DNA from: Opitutia bacterium
Lineage (GTDB): Bacteria; Verrucomicrobiota; Verrucomicrobiia; Opitutales; Opitutaceae
DNA length: 64,000 nt
Assembly: GCA_016187945.1 (NCBI GenBank)
Contig: JACPIT010000005.1
Location: 62,001-126,000 of the forward strand
Direction: 5' to 3'
Shown here: positions 38,300-46,534 of the stretch, piece after piece
Numbering within the stretch: position 1 is the first letter of the stretch
How the letters are laid out: every line of letters begins with the position of its first letter
Translations under genes and position numbers: made by a program
The notes under the pieces: generated by a model
Databases searched by the model: none
The model's input: only the letters and a program-made list of their open reading frames with translations
Told to the model about the DNA's origin: nothing

Positions 38300-39775
38300 A
38301 TGGCGTCGTCGCGTCGTCGCAAACTCACCCGCAGCGAATACAAAATCCAGGCGGATGAACTCCGCGAGCAGCTCGTCCAGCTCCAGCTCGCACTGAAGCG
38401 CGCCCCGTTCAAGGTGATGTTGATCATCGCCGGTCCCGAGGGTGCCGGCCGCGGCACGCTGCTCCAGACGCTCGCCGAGTGGCTCGACCCGCGCGGGGTG
38501 GAAACTTTCTCGTGGCACCCGCCCACCACCGAGGAGCGCGAGCACCCGCACCAGTGGCGCCTCTGGCGCGACGTGCCCGCGATGGGCCGCATCGGCCTCT
38601 ACGCCGGCTCGTGGTATACCGAGACGCTGCGCGAGGAGGCGCGCAACAAACGCGCGCTCCGGCACGTCGCCGAGGAAGCGGAGCGCATCCGCGATTTCGA
38701 GACCCTGCTCGTCGACGGCGGCACGCTGATCGTGAAAGTCTGGCTGCACATCTCCGAGGACGCGCAAGGCCGCCGCCTGCGCACGCTGCGCGCAGACCCG
38801 CTCACCGCCTGGCGCGTCACCAACGAGGACTGGCATCACCATCGCCTCTACCGCCGGCTCGAGAAGACCGCCGCACTCATCCGCCGCAAAACCAACCAGC
38901 CCGGCGTCCGCTGGACCACGATCGACGCCGAGGACGAACGCCAGCGCGACCTCGATGTCGGCCGCCTGTTGCTCGCCCGCGTCGCCGCGCACCAGCGCGT
39001 GATCGCGAAACTGCCGCGCGCCGCCGCCGCCAACCCCGTCGCGCTCCGCCCGCGCGGCCTCCGCCGGTTGCATGCGCTGCGTCTCGATCAGGAAATGTCC
39101 GAGACCGGCTACGACGCGCTGCGCGACAAGTGGCTCGGCCGCCTCAGCCGCGCGCTGCGCTCCGCCTTCAACACCGGCCGCGCCGTCGTTTTCGTTTTCG
39201 AAGGCTGGGACGCCGCCGGCAAGGGCGGCGCGATCCGCCGCCTCACCAGCGCGGCCGATCCGCGCGACTACCGCGTCATCCCGGTCGCGAAACCCACGCC
39301 CGAGGAAAAACACGCGCACTACCTCTGGCGTTTCTGGCGCGACGTCCCGCGCGACGGCCGCTGCGCCGTCTTCGACCGCTCCTGGTATGGCCGCGTGCTC
39401 GTCGAGCGCATCGAGGGATTCTGCCGCGAAGACGAGTGGCGCCGCGCCTTCGACGAAATCAACGCCTTCGAAAAAGAACTCACCGACCACGGCGTGATCG
39501 TCGTGAAATTCTGGCTGCACATCTCGCACGAGGAGCAGCTCCGGCGCTTCCGCGAACGCGAAGCCACGCCGCACAAGCGCCACAAGCTGAACGAAGAGGA
39601 CTGGCGCAACCGCCGCCAGCGCGCCGCCTACGAGATCGCGGTCGGCGACATGCTCGCGCTCACCGACCGAAAAAACGCCCCGTGGCACCTCGTCCCCGCC
39701 GACGACAAGCGCTTCGCCCGCATCGAAGTGCTCTGCACCGCCGCGAAGCAAATCGAAGCCGCACTCGCCGACTGA
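38300..39775 (+). CDS. Tandem-domain PPK2 (polyphosphate:AMP phosphotransferase-like)
   Basis: Two PPK2 domains: GPEGAGRG...SWYTETL and FEGWDAAGKGG...FDRSWYGRVLVERIEGF. Confidence 0.93.
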   Translation: MASSRRRKLTRSEYKIQADELREQLVQLQLALKRAPFKVMLIIAGPEGAGRGTLLQTLAEWLDPRGVETFSWHPPTTEEREHPHQWRLWRDVPAMGRIGLYAGSWYTETLREEARNKRALRHVAEEAERIRDFETLLVDGGTLIVKVWLHISEDAQGRRLRTLRADPLTAWRVTNEDWHHHRLYRRLEKTAALIRRKTNQPGVRWTTIDAEDERQRDLDVGRLLLARVAAHQRVIAKLPRAAAANPVALRPRGLRRLHALRLDQEMSETGYDALRDKWLGRLSRALRSAFNTGRAVVFVFEGWDAAGKGGAIRRLTSAADPRDYRVIPVAKPTPEEKHAHYLWRFWRDVPRDGRCAVFDRSWYGRVLVERIEGFCREDEWRRAFDEINAFEKELTDHGVIVVKFWLHISHEEQLRRFREREATPHKRHKLNEEDWRNRRQRAAYEIAVGDMLALTDRKNAPWHLVPADDKRFARIEVLCTAAKQIEAALAD

Positions 39776-39809
39776 GCGTCCGCGCGCTCGCGCGCGCGCC
39801 GCTGCTGAG

Positions 39810-39870
39810 GTAGCGCGGAGCTTCAGCCCGCGCCGGAGCGTCCTCAACGCGGGCTGAAGCACCGCGCTAC
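39810..39870. repeat. Intergenic palindrome, family B
   Basis: gtagcgcggagcttcagcccgcg ... cgcgggctgaagcaccgcgctac. Confidence 0.9.
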
Positions 39871-39894
39871 CCCAGACCCACGCGCACGTGCACT

Positions 39895-39969
39895 GTAGGA
39901 GCGGCTTTACGCCGCGATCTGCTTCGTCGCGCCTGCCGCGCACGAATCGCGGCGTAAAGCCGCTCCTAC
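39895..39969. repeat. Intergenic palindrome, family A
   Basis: gtaggagcggctttacgccgcgat ... atcgcggcgtaaagccgctcctac. Confidence 0.95.
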
Positions 39970-40146
39970 AAAAACCGCCCGCCCGCCCGCCCTCCTTCGT
40001 CTTAGCAGCCGCCCTCATCGTAGCAGCCGACATGATCGTAGCAGCCGACGTGAGGAGGCTGTCCTCCACGCGCCCACCCTCCGTCGCACGATCGTAACCT
40101 CGCCGCGCTCGACTCGCACCAGCGCCTCCGTTTCGGCTCACGCGCG

Positions 40147-40929
40147 ATGAAACGCCTCGCGCTCGCCCTCTGCTTCGCCGCCTCGCTCTCCGCCGCCGCC
40201 CGCACCGACCTCGCCGGCGCCAGCGCGCTCTACACGCAGGGCCGCTACGCGGACGCGTCCGCCGCATTCGAGCAGATCGCCCGCACCGAGCCGGAATCCG
40301 CCGTCGTGCTCTTCCACCTCGGCAAACTCGCCGTGCATGGCCACGACTACGCCGCCGCGATCGAGCGCCTCACGCGCGCCGCCGCCCTCGCGCCCAACGA
40401 CGCCGCCATCACGCTCTGGCTCGGCAACGCCCACGCGTGGTCCGCGTCCGTCTCCGAAGGCCTCACGGCGCGCGTCAGCCATGGCCGCAAAGCGCTCGCG
40501 CTCTACCGCCGCGCGGTTGCGCTCGATCCGGAGAACGTGCCGGCGCGTTTCGCGCTGATGAATTTCTACCGCCACGTCCCGGCCATGCTCGGCGGCGGCC
40601 TCGACCGCGCCTACCGCGAGGCCGGCGAGATCGCGCGCCGCGACGCCACGGCCGGCGCCTATGCGCGCGCGTTGCTGTCTTTTCACGAGCAGAAATTCTC
40701 CGTCGCCTACGACACGCTCGAACTGCTGCTCGAAAAATCTCCCGACCACTACGGCGCGAATTTCCTCCTCGGCCGCCTCGCCGCCGCTTCGCGCCAGCAT
40801 TGCGCGGAAGGTCGCGCCTCGCTCCAACGCTGCCTGCGTCTCACGCCGACCGAGAACGACGACCCGCACGCCGACGCCCGCGCGCTGCTCGCCCAACTCG
40901 AAGCCCCGGAAGTCGCCGCGAAAAAGTAG
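40147..40929 (+). CDS. Tetratricopeptide-repeat secreted protein
   Basis: Signal peptide; ALYTQGRYADASAAFEQIARTEPES and related helical repeats. Confidence 0.8.
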   Translation: MKRLALALCFAASLSAAARTDLAGASALYTQGRYADASAAFEQIARTEPESAVVLFHLGKLAVHGHDYAAAIERLTRAAALAPNDAAITLWLGNAHAWSASVSEGLTARVSHGRKALALYRRAVALDPENVPARFALMNFYRHVPAMLGGGLDRAYREAGEIARRDATAGAYARALLSFHEQKFSVAYDTLELLLEKSPDHYGANFLLGRLAAASRQHCAEGRASLQRCLRLTPTENDDPHADARALLAQLEAPEVAAKK

Positions 40930-40960
40930 CGCGCCCGACGAGCCCACGCTGGCACAAATT

Positions 40961-41034
40961 GTAGGAGCGGCTTTACGCCGCGATTGCTGCGGAGCGCCTG
41001 CCGCGCACGGATCGCGGCGTAAAGCCGCTCCTAC
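40961..41034. repeat. Intergenic palindrome, family A
   Basis: gtaggagcggctttacgccgcgatt ... atcgcggcgtaaagccgctcctac. Confidence 0.95.
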
Positions 41035-41258
41035 AAAAACGGCCCACCGCCCACCACCCTCGTAGCAGCCGACGTGAGGAGACTGTCCTCCGCGCGCCGC
41101 ACCCCTCAGCCGTCTCACGACGGCTGCCACGCAGCAGCAACGCCGCACACCGCGCGGGCGTTTTGCGGCGATTCGGTGACGGGCACGTGAAACCGCGGTG
41201 ACGCGCACGGTTTGGTTTTGCGCGACCTCGCCGCGCGCGCCGTAGGTTGATATCGCCC

Positions 41259-42353
41259 ATGAACGCTTCCGCTTTTCTCCCGCCGTATCCGACCCTCGCG
41301 CGTCTCTCGCAACAAACCGCCGCGCCGCTCCAAGCGCTGCTCCGCACGACCGGTTACACGCTCCGCCCGCCGCGCGCGGTCGGGCACGTCGCGCGCGTCA
41401 CCGCCCGCCAGGCGGCGCTGCTCGCCTCCGGCATCGTCGGTCCGCAGGCCTGCGCGCAAATCCGCGTCGAGGAGCGCGGCGGCGCGCTGCCCACGATCGT
41501 CGTCGGCGGCTTCGTGCCCGACGCCACCGAGGCGTTCTACCTGCTCCGCGGCGGCCTGCTGCGCTATGGCAGCGTGTTCTATTTCAATTACCCGCGCCGC
41601 GGCTTCTCCACCGATCTCTTCATCGCGCAACTCGAAGACCTCATCGCCGAAATCGTCGCCACGCGCGGCGTGCGGCCGGCGTTGATCGCGGTGAGTTTCG
41701 GCGCGGGGCTCGTCATCGAGATGCTCCGCCGCGCCGCCGCCCGCGGCGAGTCGCTGCCGCTCGCCGGCCTCACGCTCGTCAGCCCGGTCGCGTGCAGTGC
41801 CGACCTGATCGACTTCAGCGCGCCGAAACCCACCACGCTCCTCGGCCGCGTGCTGCTGCCGTATCTCCGCGGGGGCGCGTCGCCCGACGGCGCGATCGTC
41901 GAGAAATCCCGCTCGGTGTTCCTGCGCATGTTCGAGTCCGGCGCGCAAAACCAGTCCGCGCTCCGCTTCCTGCTCACGCGCGCCGAGACGCGACGGCTGC
42001 GCGACGCCGTCGTCGGCACGATCAACGCCATCGACGCCGCCGGCGCGTTCGAACGCGTGCGCGCGCTCAACCATTTCCCCGCGCCCGCCGCGCCGCGGGC
42101 GCTCTTCACCGGCCCCACGCTCGTGCTCTACGCGGAAAAGGAGAGCGCCGTGCTCCAGGAAAACGCGCCGACGTGGCGCGAGTTCAGCGAGCGCACCACC
42201 GCGTGGTTCCCGCAGGGTCGCTGCGTCGTCGTCACCAACCACGCCGACCACCCCGTGCAGCACGCCTCGCTGATTTTCCACTCCCGCAACTTCGAGCCGC
42301 ACCTCGCGCAGCTCTACCGCGCGATCCGCCAGCGCCCCGCCCGCGCCGCGTAG
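41259..42353 (+). CDS. Alpha/beta-hydrolase-like protein
   Basis: PALIAVSFGAGLVIEMLRRA nucleophile-elbow-like; terminal VVTNHADHPVQHASLIFHS. Confidence 0.65.
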   Translation: MNASAFLPPYPTLARLSQQTAAPLQALLRTTGYTLRPPRAVGHVARVTARQAALLASGIVGPQACAQIRVEERGGALPTIVVGGFVPDATEAFYLLRGGLLRYGSVFYFNYPRRGFSTDLFIAQLEDLIAEIVATRGVRPALIAVSFGAGLVIEMLRRAAARGESLPLAGLTLVSPVACSADLIDFSAPKPTTLLGRVLLPYLRGGASPDGAIVEKSRSVFLRMFESGAQNQSALRFLLTRAETRRLRDAVVGTINAIDAAGAFERVRALNHFPAPAAPRALFTGPTLVLYAEKESAVLQENAPTWREFSERTTAWFPQGRCVVVTNHADHPVQHASLIFHSRNFEPHLAQLYRAIRQRPARAA

Positions 42354-42535
42354 ACCGGACACGAATCGATGGCGGCACCGTTGAACATCCCTCCCCACCC
42401 GAGGCTCTCGACCGCAACCCAGAGGGCAGGCCATCGGACACACCGAATACACGGAATGCCTTCGGTGTGTTCCGCGAGTCCTGTGGTTCATCGTGAACGG
42501 CGGGTTCGTCGTGAACTGAAATCCTCTCCCTGATC

Positions 42536-44134
42536 ATGTCTGCTTCGTTCGCTCCGCCTCCCGTTTCGCTCTCCGGCAAACTCGCCGGCGTCATCGGCCG
42601 CCGTCTCGCCGCGCGCACCGCGCACCGCCTCGCGCTGCAAGGCGACGGCTCCGCCGCGCAAGCCGCCACGCTCGCGCGCCTCGTGCGCACGCTCGCGCCG
42701 ACGGCGTTCGGCCGCGACCACGGGCTCGAGCCCGGCATGCCTTACGAGCACTTCCGCGCGCGCGTCGCGCCGCGCAACTACGAGGGTTTCTCCGCCTACA
42801 TCGAGCGCATGAAGCGCGGCGAGGCCGACGTGCTGCATCCGGGCCGCTGCACGCATTTCGCCGTGTCGTCGGGCACCACGGCCGGTCCGTCGAAATGGCT
42901 GCCGGTGAACACGGCGATGCTCGCGCACTTCCGCGACGCCGGACTCGATTCGCTGTTCTTCCACGCGCTGCGCGCCGGCCGCGGCTCGGTCTTTCGCGGG
43001 CGCCATCTCTTCCTCGGCGGCAGCACCGGCCTCGTGCCCGTGCCGGGCGTGACGCCGCCGATCTACTCCGGCGACCTCAGCGGCATCACGGCGCTGAATC
43101 TCCCCTGGTGGGCCGAGCGCCAGCTCTACGAGCCGGGCCGCGAAATCGCGCGCCTGGAAAACTGGCCGGAAAAAGTCCGCGCGATCGCCGAGCGCACGTG
43201 GAACCGCGACCTCACGCTCGTCGGCGGCATCCCGAGCTGGCTGCTCGTGCTCGCCGACGCCGTGCGCGACACCGCGCAACGCCACACCGGCCGCCGGCCG
43301 GAGTCGCTCGCGGAAATCTGGCCGAACCTCGAGTGCCTCGTCCACGGCGGCGTGCCGGTCGACCCGTTCACGGAGGAATTGCGCCGCGCGTTCGGCCCGG
43401 CCGTGCGACGCCACGAAGTTTATCCCGCCTCCGAAGGTTTCATCGCCGCGCAAGACACCGAGAGCAGCGGCCTGCGGCTGATGGCCGACCACGGGATTTT
43501 CTACGAGTTCGTGCCGTTCGCCGACTACGACGAGAGCGACGCCGTGCGCACTGCCGCGCGCGCCGTGCCGCTGGCGGGCGTGCGCCTGGGAGTCGACTAC
43601 GTGATGCTGCTGACCACGCCCGCCGGCCTCGTGCGCTACGTGATCGGCGATCTCGTGCGCTTCGTCAGCGTGGAGCCGCCGCGCCTCGTCTACGTCGGCC
43701 GCACGAAACTCCAGCTCAGCGCGTTCGGCGAACACGTGATCGAGAAGGAAATCACCGACGCGCTCACGACCGTCTGCCGCGGGCACGGCGTGCAGGTGGA
43801 AAATTTTCACGTCGCACCGCTCTTCCCCGGCGCCGCGCGCGCCGTCGGGCGCCACGAGTGGTGGATCGAGTTTCGCGGCGCCGCGCCCGCGCCGACCGAG
43901 ATGGAGCGCTTCCGCGCCGCGCTCGATCGCGAACTCGCTGCGCTCAACGACGACTACGCCGCGAAGCGCGCCGGCCGCGGTCTCGAACTCCCGCTCGTGC
44001 GCGTCGTGCCGAGCGGCGGCTTCGAGCGCTGGCTCAAGCACGCCGGCAAGTGGGGCGGCCAGCACAAGACGCCGCGCTGCCGCTCCGACCGGCGCATCGC
44101 CGACGCCCTCGCCGCGCTCTTCGCCGCCGAGTGA
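42536..44134 (+). CDS. GH3 auxin-responsive promoter family (acyl-acid-amido synthetase-like)
   Basis: THFAVSSGTTAGPSKWLPVN; YPASEGFIAAQD; LLTTPAGLVRYVIGDLVRF. Confidence 0.92.
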   Translation: MSASFAPPPVSLSGKLAGVIGRRLAARTAHRLALQGDGSAAQAATLARLVRTLAPTAFGRDHGLEPGMPYEHFRARVAPRNYEGFSAYIERMKRGEADVLHPGRCTHFAVSSGTTAGPSKWLPVNTAMLAHFRDAGLDSLFFHALRAGRGSVFRGRHLFLGGSTGLVPVPGVTPPIYSGDLSGITALNLPWWAERQLYEPGREIARLENWPEKVRAIAERTWNRDLTLVGGIPSWLLVLADAVRDTAQRHTGRRPESLAEIWPNLECLVHGGVPVDPFTEELRRAFGPAVRRHEVYPASEGFIAAQDTESSGLRLMADHGIFYEFVPFADYDESDAVRTAARAVPLAGVRLGVDYVMLLTTPAGLVRYVIGDLVRFVSVEPPRLVYVGRTKLQLSAFGEHVIEKEITDALTTVCRGHGVQVENFHVAPLFPGAARAVGRHEWWIEFRGAAPAPTEMERFRAALDRELAALNDDYAAKRAGRGLELPLVRVVPSGGFERWLKHAGKWGGQHKTPRCRSDRRIADALAALFAAE

Positions 44135-44150
44135 AGCGGACGGCTTGGTT

Positions 44151-44254
44151 GTGGGAGCGGCTTTCCTGTCGTCCGAAGCCTTGGCGAAGGATGAACGCCG
44201 CGATTGCGGCGATGCGCCTGCCGCGCTCGAATCGCGGCGTAAAGCCGCTCCTAC
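44151..44254. repeat. Family A palindrome interrupted by a 30-bp insertion (44165-44194)
   Basis: gtgggagcggcttt | cctgtcgtccgaagccttggcgaaggatga | acgccgcgatt ... aatcgcggcgtaaagccgctcctac. Confidence 0.85.
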
Positions 44255-44278
44255 AGTTTTCGCGAGCGAGGGTTTGGA

Positions 44279-44340
44279 GTAGCGCGGTGCTTTAGCCCGC
44301 GCGGGAGAATCCTCCGACGCGGGCTGAAGCACCGCGCGAC
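44279..44340. repeat. Intergenic palindrome, family B
   Basis: gtagcgcggtgctttagcccgcgcg ... cgcgggctgaagcaccgcgcgac. Confidence 0.9.
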
Positions 44341-44438
44341 CGGGGCCGCGTTCGCGCGCGGCGCAATTGTCACGCGTTCGACACACGCGGGCGGGCGCGA
44401 CGCTTGCGGACGCCGGGGGCGGACGTAGCGTTCGCGCT

Positions 44439-44900
44439 GTGCACGTCTACCTGATCCGCCATGCCCACGCCGACGACGGCAAGAACGACGCCGCGCGACC
44501 GTTGAGCGCGAAAGGCCGCAAGCAGATCCGCAAGGTCGCGCGCTTGCTGCGCGCCGCGGGCGCGTTCGAGGCCGCCGAATTCTGGCACAGCCCGCTCGTG
44601 CGCTCGCGCGACACCGCCGCACTCCTCGCCAAGGAGTTGAAATGCGCGACGCCGCTCGCGGAGGTCAGCGGCCTGAAGCCCGAGGACGATCCGGCGATCA
44701 TGGCGCGCAAGCTCGGCGACGCGCGCAAACCCGTCGCCGTCGTCGGCCACGACCCGCACCTGAGCGCGCTCGCGTCGCTGCTGGTGGTCGGCGAGGAGGA
44801 GCCCGCGCGCTTCAAGCTGAAGAAATGCGCCGTGCTGCGTCTCGACCGCGGCAGCGGCGGCTGGACGGTGCGCTGGCAGATTTCGCCGGAGCTGGTCTGA
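44439..44900 (+). CDS. sixA: Phosphohistidine phosphatase SixA-like
   Basis: VYLIRHAHADDGKNDAARPLSAKGRKQ; HSPLVRSRDTA; VAVVGHDPHLSALAS; GTG start. Confidence 0.9.
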   Translation: MHVYLIRHAHADDGKNDAARPLSAKGRKQIRKVARLLRAAGAFEAAEFWHSPLVRSRDTAALLAKELKCATPLAEVSGLKPEDDPAIMARKLGDARKPVAVVGHDPHLSALASLLVVGEEEPARFKLKKCAVLRLDRGSGGWTVRWQISPELV

Positions 44901-44922
44901 GGCGGACTCATTCACAAGGCCT

Positions 44923-45411
44923 CCCGCGAATGGCGCGAATTGTCGCGAATTCAGAGGGAGAGTTCCCCTCCTTCTGCTTAGCCTAAATTCCGCAGAAGAT
45001 TAACCACTGATGAACACTCATGCACACTGATGAATGAGAAGGCCGAAAGACGCGGCGTGAGGTGGCTCACCTGCCAGGTGGGTGATAGCGGCAATGCCAG
45101 TCTGCTTCGATGCGTGCTCATCAGTGAAAATCAGTGGTTCAACTGTGCTTTCTGGGGTTGTGGCGGCTTTGCGCCGCGACCGGCTGCGTGGCGAGCGCCG
45201 CGTTCATCCTAATTTCCGCCGTTGAAACGCGGAGAGCGCGGAGGACGCGGAGTAGAACGCGGGAAAATCCGGCCTCCGAAGGACTCACCCGCCGGGTGAC
45301 GGGCCGCGGAGCGGAATGATCGGAGTTTCTCCTCTGTGCTCTCCGCGTCCTCCGCGTTTCAACTGCTGATTTTAGGTTCATGCGTGCGAATTCGCGAAAT
45401 TCGCGGGCGGC
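44923..45411. repeat. Nested cluster of three inverted-repeat families
   Basis: Outer cgcgaatggcgcgaattgtcgcgaattc (44923-44952) / gtgcgaattcgcgaaattcgcggg (45384-45411); inner 45001-45139 and 45221-45363. Confidence 0.8.
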
Positions 45412-45538
45412 TGCCTGAGTCCGGCTGAGGCGGCGCGACGGAGGAACGGCCGCTTGCGTTTCGGCGCGGGTGTGCTTGGTTGACCTTCCTGTTCTTTGAC
45501 GGCGCATGTTAGCCAGTCGCCCGTCATTCCCATTTTAT

Positions 45539-45890
45539 GGGCGTGTTCCGGATTCGACCCTTGGTTGGAGTGCGCAGCTGCCGGTCGAGAGCCGAAGGTC
45601 TCTCGCAAATCTCCCTTCGAAAAAAACAAACGGCACCTACGAAGAAATGCCCCTGGCGGCCTAATGGCCGCCTCGTTCCTACTCTGACTCCTGCTAAGGG
45701 ATAGGAACGTCGACAGCAGGAATAGCGGGTTTGGCCGTCGTGACGGGCCCGCCGTATCTTCGAACCACGGCTGGCTGAGGGACGAGCGCGGGTCAACGCG
45801 CGCCCAAGGCGAGATTCAAATATGACCCTACACCGGTAGATGCGGCGCGCGAAGGCCCGGGGCACAGGGGTTCAACTCCCCTCACGTCCA
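45539..45890 (+). ncRNA. ssrA: tmRNA
   Basis: 5' GGGCGTG pairs with 3' CACGTCC; gttccggattcgacc 5' signature; AGGGG-TTCAACT-CCCCT T-arm; tag frame ANLPSKKTNGTYEEMPLAA-TAA at 45605-45664; CCA not encoded. Confidence 0.93.
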
Positions 45891-45947
45891 ATTCTTTCAG
45901 CAGCCGAAAAAAACTGCCCGCCGTCGCCTTGTGCGCAGGCGGGCCAG

Positions 45948-45995
45948 ACGCCCGCCCGCGGCCCGATGCCGCGTCGCGGGCGTTTTGCTTTTCGA
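45948..45995 (+). terminator. Possible terminator downstream of ssrA
   Basis: ACGCCCGC ... GCGGGCGTTTTGCTTTT. Confidence 0.45.
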
Positions 45996-46162
45996 ACGCG
46001 AGCGCTCGGCTGAACCGGAATCATTCAATAGGTGGGCGTCGGTGTCCCTACCGGCGCCTGTCGCCGCACGACCGCGGCGACCACCCGTCTGACTCGAATC
46101 TCGTCAGTCGAGGATCGTGCCCAACTGCCTAAGTCCCGCTGAGGCTTGGCTCCGTGATTATG

Positions 46163-46209
46163 GTTCCCTATACGGAACGTTAATTGACAAATTGTTCCGT
46201 ATAGGAAAC
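46163..46209. promoter_or_regulatory. Candidate HipB operator pair
   Basis: GTTCCCTATACGGAAC (46163-46178) and GTTCCGTATAGGAAAC (46194-46209) are inverted copies with one mismatch; TTGACA at 46184-46189. Confidence 0.75.
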
Positions 46210-46219
46210 ACTAACGCCC

Positions 46220-46534
46220 ATGCCCGCCGCCGCGCCCATTCCCGTGCCAGCCACTTCCGCCCTCCGAAAACTCGGGCGCGAACTCGCTCTTGCCCGGCGC
46301 AAGCGAGGGATTTCGACCGCCGACATGGCTGCGCGGCTCTTCGCCAGTCGGGTCACGCTCTGGCGGCTCGAGCGGGGCGACCCGACCGTAGCGATCGGAA
46401 CCCTCGCGACCGCTTGCTTCATTTTGCAGCTCCACGATCGCCTGGCGAATCTGGCCGCGCCGGCCACCGACGCTCTCGCACTCAGCCTGGACGAGAAAAA
46501 CCTGCCCCAGCGCATCCGGCGTCCTCGGTCATGA
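46220..46534 (+). CDS. HipB-like XRE-family antitoxin/regulator
   Basis: HTH: LGRELALARRKRGISTADMAARLFASRVTLWRLERGDPTVAIGTLATACFIL. Confidence 0.85.
   Translation: MPAAAPIPVPATSALRKLGRELALARRKRGISTADMAARLFASRVTLWRLERGDPTVAIGTLATACFILQLHDRLANLAAPATDALALSLDEKNLPQRIRRPRS

Noticed and set aside
44923-45411. CRISPR array from recurrent short units
   Set aside because: Units are 9-10 nt, degenerate and inverted; no regular repeat-spacer structure or cas genes
45830-45890. Stand-alone tRNA from the T-arm/acceptor sequence
   Set aside because: No D- or anticodon arm upstream; the 5' partner GGGCGTG lies ~345 nt away with a tag ORF, so it is tmRNA
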